This document shows positions 9,714 to 17,182 of a stretch of 64,000 nucleotides of DNA, in pieces; within the stretch, counting starts at the first letter, position 1, and every line of letters begins with the position of its first letter. Below the pieces are notes generated by a model that saw only the letters and a program-made list of their open reading frames with translations, had not been told where the DNA came from and did not search any database. This stretch comes from Actinomycetospora cinnamomea (lineage in GTDB: Bacteria; Actinomycetota; Actinomycetes; Mycobacteriales; Pseudonocardiaceae). The DNA is taken from the NCBI RefSeq assembly GCF_003096675.1, contig NZ_QEKW01000002.1, forward strand, positions 186,001 through 250,000, in the 5' to 3' direction. The translations under genes were made by a program, and so were the position numbers.

Positions 9714-10270
9714 GGTCGAGTCCTCCGCGGGCGGGTGAGGCCGGCGAGTCGGCGGGTCGTCGCGAGCCCGAGGAGCACGGCGAGGAGGGCCGCGAGGACG
9801 GTGGCGACGAGGTAGAGAGCGGCGACGCCCAGGTGGCGGCCGGTGAGCAGCTGGTGTGCTTCGACGGCATAGCTGGAGAAGGTGGTGAAGCCGCCGAGCA
9901 CCCCGACTCCGAGGAACGGCCGCAGGATCGGGTGCGCTTCACGGGCCTCGGTGACCAGGACGACGAGGACCCCCATCAGGAGGCAACCGGCGACGTTGAT
10001 CGCGAACGTGGCGGTGGGGAACCCTCCGGGCGCGGCCGGGAGGAGCGATTGGACGACCCAGCGCGCGAGTCCCCCGACCGCTCCACCGATCGCGACCGCC
10101 GCCGTGAGCGCCCCCTGACGGCGCGCGAGCGGCACCCTCCGGCGCCGGCCCGCGGCCGGGTCGTGAGTGAGTGCGCCGTCCTCGTCGAGCCGACCCCTGG
10201 CCGCGGGATCGGGCTGGTGCTCGCCTTGTCGGCCGGTCGTCGCCGGGGTGAGGTCGTGGTTCTCGGGCAA
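9710..10270 (-). CDS. crcB: Fluoride channel subunit FluC/CrcB (first of pair)
   Basis: 186 aa. A charged, hydrophilic N-terminal ~55 residues precede a four-helix Fluc domain: AIGGAVGGLARWVVQS, FPTATFAINVAGCLLMG (pore Asn) and GFTTFSSYAVEAHQL. Here the Phe of the TTF box is present and Tyr replaces the second one, complementing the partner. The start is the TTG at 10270, with GGAGG 4 nt upstream; it is the best option I see but is not certain. It lies 31 nt after the universal stress protein gene. Pairs of Fluc genes in actinobacteria are known to form heterodimers; each gene here has the right length for that. Confidence 0.88.
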   Translation of the reverse strand: MPENHDLTPATTGRQGEHQPDPAARGRLDEDGALTHDPAAGRRRRVPLARRQGALTAAVAIGGAVGGLARWVVQSLLPAAPGGFPTATFAINVAGCLLMGVLVVLVTEAREAHPILRPFLGVGVLGGFTTFSSYAVEAHQLLTGRHLGVAALYLVATVLAALLAVLLGLATTRRLAGLTRPRRTRP

Positions 10271-10301
10271 GGGACCTCCGTGGGCGGTCGGTGCGACCCG
10301 G

Positions 10302-10844
10302 TCAGGACTCGTCGGCCGCGTGCGGCGGGATCACCAGCACCGGCCGGTGGCTGCGCGCGATCAGTCCGTGGGACACCGACGGCCGCGTGCCGAGCAGGCG
10401 GCTGATCACGCCGCCGGCGCTCTCCCCGCGGCTGCCGACGACGAACATCAGGGCGTCGTAGCTGTCGGCGACCTGGCGCAGCAGGGCGACCGGGTCACCG
10501 TGGGCGGCGTGGTAGGTCCACGAACCCGACAGATCGGCCAGCGCGGACTCCACGTCGTGGTGCTCGGCGGCGAGGGTCTTCTGTGCCTGCTGTTCCCAGT
10601 CCGGGGAGTCGGGGTCGATCGGGTAGTCGGACAGGTCGACCACGTGCACCACGTGAAGTGCCGCCCCGAGCCGCATGGCGAGGTCGGCCCCGTGGCGCAG
10701 CACCGCCTGGCCGTGGGGGTCGGCCCGGTAGCCCAGCACCACGTGGGTGGTCGGCTCCGCCCTCGAACGAGGCCCCTCGGTCCGCAACTCGGGGCCGGGC
10801 ACCTGGGCGTCGTGCCCCTCCTCGGGAGGCTCCGCACGGGTCAT
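10302..10844 (-). CDS. Universal stress protein (UspA family) in fluoride operon
   Basis: 180 aa from ATG 10844, which has AAGGAG about 8 nt upstream. A ~32-residue polar N-terminus leads into one Usp domain starting THVVLGYRADPHGQAVL. The nucleotide-binding segment is FVVGSRGESAGGVISRLLG; its G-x2-G is followed by 11 residues before GT instead of the usual 9-residue spacing, so ATP binding is plausible but not assured. It is the first gene before the two fluC genes and behind the riboswitch, so its expression should respond to fluoride. The frame is open upstream to an in-frame ATG at 11069, also with a strong ribosome-binding site, which would give a 255-aa protein. Confidence 0.85.
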   Translation of the reverse strand: MTRAEPPEEGHDAQVPGPELRTEGPRSRAEPTTHVVLGYRADPHGQAVLRHGADLAMRLGAALHVVHVVDLSDYPIDPDSPDWEQQAQKTLAAEHHDVESALADLSGSWTYHAAHGDPVALLRQVADSYDALMFVVGSRGESAGGVISRLLGTRPSVSHGLIARSHRPVLVIPPHAADES

Positions 10845-11069
10845 TCGTCGCTCCTTCCTGCAGATGTCGGACCACCGCGGGCCCGACCACGGACGGAGGG
10901 CCCGTGGTCGGCCGTGGGCGGCTCGGGCGGGGACGGGAATCTGCTGGTCGCACACGCCCGACACCTCGTGGGCGGCGGCGCGGTCGTCCAGACCGAGAAG
11001 CCGGCGCGAGCGGGCCACGCCGGTGGCCACGACACGAGCCGACCGACGCGGAAGGGGAGATGTGCGCAT
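10845..11069 (-). other. In-frame 75-codon leader or N-terminal extension of the Usp gene
   Basis: ATG 11069 follows AGGAGG (11074-11079 on the minus strand) by 4 nt and is the start controlled by the riboswitch. No stop occurs before the Usp ATG at 10844, 75 codons later in the same frame. The translated stretch is Arg-rich and matches nothing I recognise. It contains a 10-bp perfect inverted repeat (10883-10892 with 10902-10911). Either the real Usp has 255 residues, or this is a leader with a second initiation at 10844. Confidence 0.4.
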
Positions 11070-11097
11070 GCGGCCTCCTGCCCGGTCGGAACCGAAA

Positions 11098-11146
11098 CAG
11101 GGACCGTCAGCAGGAGGACCTGCGGTTGAAGGCGAGTCCCATCGCC
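11098..11146 (-). ncRNA. Fluoride riboswitch (crcB motif)
   Basis: Read on the minus strand. P1 is GGCGA/TCGCC (11146-11142 with 11135-11131). The loop between has GGGAC, which can pair with GTCCC near the 3' end (pseudoknot). After the TTCAACC linker comes P3, GCAGG-TCCT-CCTGC, then TGACG, matching the conserved UGAUG before the pseudoknot strand. This is the full order of the known crcB motif (for example Pseudomonas syringae and Thermotoga petrophila aptamers). Downstream, CCTCCTGC of P3 (11110-11117) is the perfect complement of GCAGGAGG (11074-11081), the ribosome-binding site of ATG 11069. Fluoride binding should free the site, so this is a translational ON switch. Confidence 0.9.
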
Positions 11147-11156
11147 TGTGGCACAG

Positions 11157-11184
11157 AAGGTAGACCCTGACCGCCCCATCACAA
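11157..11184 (-). promoter_or_regulatory. Promoter of the fluoride operon
   Basis: Minus strand: -35 TTGTGA at 11184-11179, 16-nt spacer, -10 TACCTT at 11162-11157. Transcription would start near 11150, four nucleotides before the riboswitch aptamer. Confidence 0.6.
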
Positions 11185-11229
11185 GGGCCGAACAGGTGAA
11201 GGCTCGAGCGGGTCGTTCCTCTCGCGCGC

Positions 11230-12858
11230 TCAGACGTCGCCGCGGTGGCGACGGTGACGGCCGGAAATGGTCGCACCCCCATGGTCCGGGGAGCGGCCGC
11301 CCGCGCCGGGGCGCGGGGTCGATGCTCCGTCGGTGCCTCCGCCGGCCGCGACCTCGGCCGGGCGGTGAGGTCCGGGCGGGAGGGTGTGGATCGTGGACGC
11401 GGCCGCGGCGGCGAGGTCGGCCACGCCGGGACGCCGGGTGCGGCGGGCGACGAGCCAGCCCAGCAGGATGCCGCACGCGGAGAAGACGGCGAGCACCAGA
11501 CACGCACGACCGAACCCCGCGGCCAGGGCCTCGGCGCCGGCCTGGCCCGCGTCGACCTTCGTCATGGCCACCCGGGCCACGATGCCGGCGACGACCGCGG
11601 TCATCACCGCGCCACCGACGTAGCGGGCCATGTTCGAGATCCCGGACGCGGAGCCGACCTGGTTGGCGGGCACGCACGCGGTGGAGACCGAGGAGGCCGG
11701 GCCGTTGGAGAGCGCGAGCCCGGCGGCGACGCCCAGCAGCGGGACCAGGAAGGCGACATAGCCCCACCCGGGCCGCACGGCGGCCAGTACCGCGAACGAC
11801 GCGGTGAGCAGCACGAACCCGGTCATCACGACCACCCGGGCCGTGAACTTGTGGGCCAGGGGACTCACGAGCGGGGCGACGACCACCACCGCGGCGGCCA
11901 CCGGCAGCGTCGCGAGGCCGGCCTCGAGGCTGGTCATGCCGAAGGCCAGCGGGTTCTGGAAGTACAGGCTGATCAGGAAGCTGATCGCGGCGATCGCCCC
12001 GGCCCCGATGAGGATCGCCAGGGTCGACCCGACGAGCAGGACGTTGCGCAGCAGCGACAGATCGATCAGCGGGGCGCTCACCCGCCGCTCGACGGCGACG
12101 AACCCCACCGCCGCCAGCACGCTGATCACGAGACAGGTCAGCGTCGGGAGCGACAGCCAGCCCCACGACGAACCCTCGGTCATCGCGAACACGAACGGCA
12201 CGAGGATGGCGGCGACGAGGGCGGTGCCGGCCCAGTCGATGCGCCGCGATCGTCCCGGGTCCGACGACTCGGCGACGGTGGCCCAGGTCAGCGGGACGCA
12301 GGCGGCCGCCACCACGGCGTTGAGCCAGAACAGGCCCTGCCAGCCCGAGAGCTCGTTGAGCACACCCCCGATCACCGGGCCGGCCGCCGCCCCGACCGCG
12401 GACGCGCCGCCCCACAGCGACACGCCCCACATCTGGCCCTGACCCGAGGACGCCACCGAGAGCAGCCCGAGCCCGCAGGCCAGGATCGTCGCGCCGGCGG
12501 CGCCCGCGATCACCCGTCCGACCACGACGACGGCGCCGCTCGGGGCGAGGGCGATGAGCACGGAGGTGGCGACGAACAGCAGCAGGCCGGCGACGAAGAT
12601 CCGGCGTCGCCCGAAGACGTCGCCGAGGGCGCCCGTCGTGACGATCGTGGCCGCGCCGACCAGGAGGTAGCCCGTCACCGCCCACTGCAGGAGATCGATC
12701 GGCGCGCCGAGGTCGGTGCTGATCGACGGGATGAGGATGCTGACCGCCGAGGTGTTCGCGTTGACCACCAGGGTGGAGATGCAGGCCGCGAGGAGCACCC
12801 CGAGGCCGGGGCGCACCCCGGGGTCGTCGGCGGTGGTCGGGACGGGGGCGCCGGTCAT
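11230..12858 (-). CDS. MFS drug/metabolite exporter, DHA2 (14-TM) family
   Basis: 542 aa from ATG 12858 with about 14 hydrophobic helices. It carries the DHA2 signs NANTSAVSILIPSISTDLGA in helix 1, GALGDVFGRRRIFVAG (motif A loop), VVGRVIAGAAGATI (motif B) and WGGASAVGAAAGPVIGGVL (motif C), which marks drug/proton antiporters. The last ~65 residues are hydrophilic. The frame extends far upstream to 15213 only because of GC bias; the family starts at this ATG. It diverges from the GAF-ANTAR gene across 273 bp that contain a palindrome overlapping a -10 element. The substrate is unknown. Confidence 0.88.
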   Translation of the reverse strand: MTGAPVPTTADDPGVRPGLGVLLAACISTLVVNANTSAVSILIPSISTDLGAPIDLLQWAVTGYLLVGAATIVTTGALGDVFGRRRIFVAGLLLFVATSVLIALAPSGAVVVVGRVIAGAAGATILACGLGLLSVASSGQGQMWGVSLWGGASAVGAAAGPVIGGVLNELSGWQGLFWLNAVVAAACVPLTWATVAESSDPGRSRRIDWAGTALVAAILVPFVFAMTEGSSWGWLSLPTLTCLVISVLAAVGFVAVERRVSAPLIDLSLLRNVLLVGSTLAILIGAGAIAAISFLISLYFQNPLAFGMTSLEAGLATLPVAAAVVVVAPLVSPLAHKFTARVVVMTGFVLLTASFAVLAAVRPGWGYVAFLVPLLGVAAGLALSNGPASSVSTACVPANQVGSASGISNMARYVGGAVMTAVVAGIVARVAMTKVDAGQAGAEALAAGFGRACLVLAVFSACGILLGWLVARRTRRPGVADLAAAAASTIHTLPPGPHRPAEVAAGGGTDGASTPRPGAGGRSPDHGGATISGRHRRHRGDV

Positions 12859-13012
12859 GGGTGTCGAGCCTTGCGGTCGTGCGTCGGGGGACGGCGCGGT
12901 CGAAGGTCCCGTGTCCTGCGCCACAGGTCCCGAGGTCCGCCGAGCACGCCGCGGCGCCCGACCCGGGATCGTGGACCGGGAGCGGGCCTCGTGCGTGGGC
13001 CCGTTCGGGGGC

Positions 13013-13040
13013 TGGACGCCGAACGAATCGTTTGTACGAT
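13013..13040 (+). promoter_or_regulatory. Candidate promoter with overlapping operator for the GAF-ANTAR gene
   Basis: -35 TGGACG (13013-13018), 16-nt spacer, -10 TACGAT (13035-13040). The -10 is overlapped by a perfect inverted repeat ATCGT-TTGT-ACGAT (13027-13040), which could bind a repressor and influence the divergent exporter too. The leader to ATG 13132 is about 85 nt. Confidence 0.4.
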
Positions 13041-13131
13041 CCGCCGAGGGTGAACCAGTCGCCCGGGACTGACCTGCGTCCGGGGGCCCGCCGGTGGCTC
13101 GCGGACGCGTGCGACCCGGAGGGCGCGTCAC

Positions 13132-13869
13132 ATGGCTCGCAGCGGTCTTCACTCCACGGACCAGGAGCTCGTCGTCGCCCTGCGCGCGGCGTCGCAGGAC
13201 CTCATCGACCAGCGGGTCATGCGCGACCGGGACGCGCTGCTCTCGCGTCTCGTGGTGTCGGCGGTCAGCATGGTCCCCGCCGCGGTCGGGGGCGGCATCT
13301 CGCGCACCGAGGGCCGCGAGGTGCAGTCCAGCCACGCCACCACGGAGGCCGTGCAGGAGCTCGACCAGCTCCAGGGGCGTCTCGGCGAGGGGCCGTGCCT
13401 CGATGCCGCCGAGCAGCCCCCGGACGACGGGATGCTGCTCGTCCGGGATCTCGGCGGCGACGACGCATCGCGCTGGCCGCGGTTCGCGCCGCGGGCGGTC
13501 GCGGCCGGGTTCCGGTCGATGCTGTCGGTGGCGCTCATCGGGAACGTCGGGGGACGCCGCTCCGCGCTCAACCTCTACTCCGGCCGGCCCGACGCGTTCG
13601 ACGCCCACGCCCGGCTCACCGCCGGCCTGTTCGCCGGCCACGCGGGCGCCCTGCTCCACGGCGCCGACCATGCCCACGACCTGGGGATCGCGCTCGCCAG
13701 CCGCGACGTGATCGGGCAGGCCAAGGGCATCCTCATGGAGCGGTTCTGCCTCGACGGCGACGAGGCGTTCGCGATGATGGTCAAGTCCTCGCAGGACACG
13801 AACATGAAGCTCGCCGACGTCGCCCGGTGGCTCGTCGGCGAGGCCGAGCGCCGGGCGTCCCAGCACTGA
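13132..13869 (+). CDS. GAF and ANTAR domain protein (RNA-binding antiterminator type)
   Basis: 245 aa. A GAF-like sensory domain (about residues 25-180, with QGRLGEGPCLDAAE and LNLYSGRPDAFDAHARLTAGLFA) precedes a C-terminal ANTAR domain (SRDVIGQAKGILMERF through MKLADVARWLV), a three-helix fold that binds hairpin pairs in nascent RNA and prevents termination. ATG 13132 has GGAGG 7 nt upstream. Such proteins are abundant in actinobacteria; their targets are mostly unknown. No gene immediately downstream on the same strand looks like a cognate target. Confidence 0.9.
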   Translation: MARSGLHSTDQELVVALRAASQDLIDQRVMRDRDALLSRLVVSAVSMVPAAVGGGISRTEGREVQSSHATTEAVQELDQLQGRLGEGPCLDAAEQPPDDGMLLVRDLGGDDASRWPRFAPRAVAAGFRSMLSVALIGNVGGRRSALNLYSGRPDAFDAHARLTAGLFAGHAGALLHGADHAHDLGIALASRDVIGQAKGILMERFCLDGDEAFAMMVKSSQDTNMKLADVARWLVGEAERRASQH

Positions 13870-14048
13870 CCGTTCGCCCCGCCGGTCGTGCCCCCGCAGG
13901 CCGCGCCGCGGCACGACGCCACGACGAGCAGCGCGCAGGACCCGCTCCTCGTCGCCGCGCGGAGTCCGCCGCCGCGGTCCGGTGGGGCGCGCTCCTGGCG
14001 CTGCTCGTCGTCGTCGGGCTGGTGATCGCGTTCGTGCTGGTGCCCTGA
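13827..14048 (+). CDS. Possible small single-TM protein
   Basis: An open frame from GTG 13827 overlaps the end of the GAF-ANTAR gene by 43 nt and would give 73 aa. It has an Arg/Pro-rich N-terminus and one strong hydrophobic helix, WGALLALLVVVGLVIAFVLVP, at the very C-terminus. There is no ribosome-binding site. The helix looks like the first half of LapA/DUF1049 proteins but the second helix is absent. It may be a real tail-anchored protein, a remnant, or chance. Confidence 0.25.
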   Translation: MARRRGRAPGVPALTVRPAGRAPAGRAAARRHDEQRAGPAPRRRAESAAAVRWGALLALLVVVGLVIAFVLVP

Positions 14049-15092
14049 TCAGGGCGTGATGACGACCTTGAGGGCGAGGTTGGCCGCCGCGTTGGCGAAC
14101 ACGTCGTAGGCCTCGTCCATCTGGTCGAACGTGAACGAGTGCGTGCCCATCTTCTCGGCCGGGATGCGGCCGGACGCCACCATCTTGAGCAGGGTCGGGA
14201 TCGACACGGTGTCGACCAGGCCCATGGTCAGCGTGACGTTGCTGATCCACATGTCCTGCATGGGCAGCTCGACCGGCGTGCCGTGCACGCCGACGTTGGC
14301 GATCGTCCCGCCGGGGCGCACGAGCGACGCGGCGGTCAACAGGGTCTCCGGATACCCGACGGCCTCGATGGCGACGTCGACGCCGAGCCCGTCGGTGAGC
14401 GCGACGACGTCGCCGACGGTCCCCGGGCCGACCTCGACGGCGTCGGTGGCGCCGAACTCGAGTGCCTTCTCCAGGCGGAACTTGTTCGAGTCGATCGCGA
14501 TCACCTTCGAGGCGCCCCACAGCCCCGTGGTGAGCACCGCCGACAGGCCGACCGCGCCGGCGCCGACCACGGCCACCGTGTGCCCGGGCCGCACGTTGCC
14601 GGCGAGCACGCCGACCTCGTAGCCGGTGGGCAGCGAGTCGGCCAGGAAGATCGCCCGCTCGTCGCTGACCCCGCCCGGCACCGCGTAGAGCGAGGTGTCC
14701 GCGTAGGGCACGCGCACGTACTCGGCCTGGGTGCCGTCGATGAGGTGCCCGAAGATCCAGCCGATGCCGCCGACGGTCTGGCAGTGCGACGGCATGCCGC
14801 GCTGGCAGTACTCGCAGCGGCCGCACTTGGTGATCGCGGGGACGAGGACGCGGTCGCCCACCGAGAAGCCGCGTACCGCGTCGCCGACCTCGGTGACGGT
14901 GCCGACCGCCTCGTGACCGAGGATGCGCCCGTCGGTCACCGCGGCTACGTCGCCCTGCAGGATGTGCAGGTCGGTGCCGCAGATCGTCGTCGTGTCGACC
15001 TTCACCACAACGTCCGTGGGTTCCTCCACGTGCGCATCCGGGACGTCCTCCCAGGCCTTGTTGCCGGGACCGTGGTACACCAGTGCCTTCAT
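14049..15092 (-). CDS. Zinc-dependent medium-chain alcohol dehydrogenase
   Basis: 347 aa NAD(P)-dependent MDR oxidoreductase. Catalytic zinc ligands are the Cys of TTICGTD and the His-Glu of ILGHEAVGTVTEVGD; the four structural-zinc Cys are in CGRCEYCQRGMPSHC; the Rossmann motif is [14 protein letters not shown]. It resembles the secondary-alcohol/isopropanol-type branch. ATG 15092 has GGAGG 7 nt upstream. The gene just upstream on the same strand encodes an AcoR-type activator, and the 177-bp gap contains two copies of a GTCCC/GGGAC palindrome, so it is probably the regulator's target. The 3' end abuts the small plus-strand frame at 14048. Confidence 0.93.
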   Translation of the reverse strand: MKALVYHGPGNKAWEDVPDAHVEEPTDVVVKVDTTTICGTDLHILQGDVAAVTDGRILGHEAVGTVTEVGDAVRGFSVGDRVLVPAITKCGRCEYCQRGMPSHCQTVGGIGWIFGHLIDGTQAEYVRVPYADTSLYAVPGGVSDERAIFLADSLPTGYEVGVLAGNVRPGHTVAVVGAGAVGLSAVLTTGLWGASKVIAIDSNKFRLEKALEFGATDAVEVGPGTVGDVVALTDGLGVDVAIEAVGYPETLLTAASLVRPGGTIANVGVHGTPVELPMQDMWISNVTLTMGLVDTVSIPTLLKMVASGRIPAEKMGTHSFTFDQMDEAYDVFANAAANLALKVVITP

Positions 15093-15160
15093 CGTCGCCT
15101 CCGTGGGCTCGCCGCGCCGTCCGACGCCGCTCGACGCTAGTGGCGCGGGCCACACCGGTC

Positions 15161-15231
15161 TGTCCCATCCTGGGACGACCGGGCACCGCCGAGCCCCGCC
15201 GCGGACCGGGCACCGTCCCGGATGCGGGACG
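15161..15231. promoter_or_regulatory. Twin operator-like inverted repeats upstream of adh
   Basis: Site 1: GTCCC (15162-15166), 5-nt gap, GGGAC (15172-15176). Site 2: GTCCC (15215-15219), 6-nt gap, GGGAC (15226-15230). Both are longer palindromes (6 and 7 bp arms) with the same core half-site and lie about 53 bp apart, roughly five helical turns, 70-140 bp before the adh start and just after the activator gene. This fits upstream activating sites for the AcoR-type regulator. Confidence 0.55.
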
Positions 15232-15269
15232 CCACGACGACCCGGATCACTCACGAGGCCGCAGGCCCG

Positions 15270-17092
15270 TCAGGCGATGTAGCTGATCCCGAAGGCGTCG
15301 ATCTTGCGGTAGAGCGACGAGCGGGCGATGCCGAGCAGGGCCGCGGCCCGGTAGCGGTTGCCGCGCGCCTCGTAGAGCGCCTGGATGATCGCGTCGGCCT
15401 GGGCGGTCTCGAGCATCGACAACCGCGGGGCACGGCGGGTGAAGCACAGCGCGGGCAGGTCGGGCGGCTGCACGACGCCGACGGGCTTGCGGGCCACGAC
15501 GTAGCGCAGCACGTCCTCGAGCTCGTTGATGTTGCCCGGCCACGCGTAGCCCTCGAGCACCCGCACGACCTGGCCCGGGCGAGGTCGCCGAGCTCGTCGG
15601 CCCGGTGGCGCAGCGCCGGGACGCGCACGGTCTCGTGGAAGTGGCGCAGCAGCAGACCGTAGGGCCGGCTCGCGTCCACCGAGGTCGTGTCGAGGCAGGC
15701 GACCACGACGACCGTGTCGGACCGGGCGAGCAGCAGGCGCAGTGACTCGTCGAGGCGCCGGGCCGACAGCGGCGTGAGGTGCTGCAGCCCGCGCAGCACG
15801 ACGAGGTGGGGGTGCGCCGGGGGCCGGTCGGCGAGGCGGGCCAGCGGCTCGGTGGTGCGGGCGCCGTCCTCGGAGGGGTCGCCGTCGAGCACCGTGACGG
15901 TGCCGTCGCGCTGCAGCCGCGTGAAGTGCTCGACGGCCAGCGTGCGCTTGCCGACGCCGGCCTCCCCGACGAGCACCTGGTGGCGGCGCTGCGCGAGGTT
16001 GGCCACCAGCTCCTGCCGGGCGCGCAACGACGGCGTGAGCAGGTCGCGGTTGGCGCGCACCCGCGCCTCGGCCTGGCTGCGCTCGGCGGCGCCGTGCTCG
16101 TCGCGCAGGTCGGCGGCGAAGTCGCGCCGGGCCGTGGGCGCGACGTGGGAGCCCTGCCGGCGCCGTGCCTCGGCCTCGCGCCACGCGCGCTCGTCCACCG
16201 CCGGCCCGGCGCCGAGGATGCACCCGACGAGCGCCCCGTCACAGCGGACGTCACGCAGGGCCACCTCGGCGCACCCGCCGGACGAAAGGTCGACGTGCGT
16301 CGGGTCGGCGGCGCGCCCGAGGGCCAGGCCAGCGACGGCGAGGTCGGCGAGGGCCTGCTGGTCACCGGCCGGGAGGCGGCGCACCCCGGCGCCGAGCAGG
16401 ACCTCCTCGCCGTCGGTGGCGACGGTCCACACCGCCCCGTCCGCGGCTGCCCCCGCGAGGGCGTCGTGCACGGCGAGGACCCGGGCGCGGCGGTGCCGGC
16501 GGTCCTGCTCGGCGACCTCGCGGGCGAGCTCCCGGACGAACGGGAGGTCGCGGGCGGCGCCGTCGCTCGCGTGGCGGACCACGACGACGGCGAGGTCCTC
16601 GCCCCCGTCCGCCGGGTCCACGGGCGCCGCGGCGGCGGCCAGGTGCCCCAGCGCGGGGTGCAGGTGCTCGGGCCCCTCCACCGCGACCGCGCACCCCTCG
16701 TGGAGGGCCAGGCCCGCGGCGGTGGTGCCGACGGCGTCCTCGGCGTGGCGGTGGCCGGGGACGAGGTGGACCGCGTCCAGCAGCTCGGCCAGCGCCGCGT
16801 CCCCGTCGCGGCGCACCTGCACCACGCCGGCGCGGTCGACGACGAGCACGGCGGCGTCGAGCTCGGGGTGCCGGGCGTGGACGGCGTCGACGACCCGCTC
16901 GGCGGCGACGACCCGGGGGCCGCGGTCCAGCCCCACCGCGGGCACGGCGAGCCGCCCGGTGTCGACACCCGCGGCCCGCGCCCGCTCCCACGAGGCGAGC
17001 ACGTCGCGACGCACGAGGCCCGGGGCGACGGCGTCGCGCCCGTGGCGCAGGAACCGGCGCCGCGCGGCCTCGAGCTCCCGCGTGTGGGCCAC
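15270..17092 (-). pseudogene. AcoR-type (GAF, AAA+, Fis HTH) regulator, apparent frameshift
   Basis: Start ATG 17092. Residues 1-~330 form the sensory GAF-type region, then an AAA+ domain with Walker A VLVGEAGVGKRTL; no GAFTGA loop is visible and the Walker B region reads HLVVLRGLQHL without the acidic pair, so contact with sigma-54 is not expected. The frame is lost at about 15573-15579 (a GCCCGGGC run): upstream the protein reads RADELGDLARA, and after a one-base shift it continues VVRVLEGYAWPGNINELEDV and the Fis helix-turn-helix AAALLGIARSSLYRKIDAFG to the TGA at 15270. One missing base explains it. It is either a sequencing error or a recent inactivation. It lies directly upstream of adh. 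Confidence 0.8.
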
Positions 17093-17182
17093 GAGGTCGA
17101 CGGTAGACGGGCCCGGGGAGCGGGGACAGGCCCCCGGCCGCCGAGGAGAGGCGCCCGCGTCCGCTCCGTCGGCCGGCGAGGG

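Noticed and set aside
11098..11146. DosR-type box (GGGAC...) upstream of the universal stress gene
   Set aside because: The GGGAC and GTCCC strings are the two strands of the fluoride-riboswitch pseudoknot and do not fit the DosR 20-mer.
13870..14048. Complete LapA/DUF1049 protein after the GAF-ANTAR gene
   Set aside because: Only one of the two helices is present and no start with a ribosome-binding site exists; kept only as a low-confidence small frame.
11230..15213. 1327-codon minus-strand frame that seems to fuse material upstream to the DHA2 exporter
   Set aside because: The part beyond 12858 is antisense to the GAF-ANTAR gene and out of frame with adh; the exporter has its own family-typical ATG.
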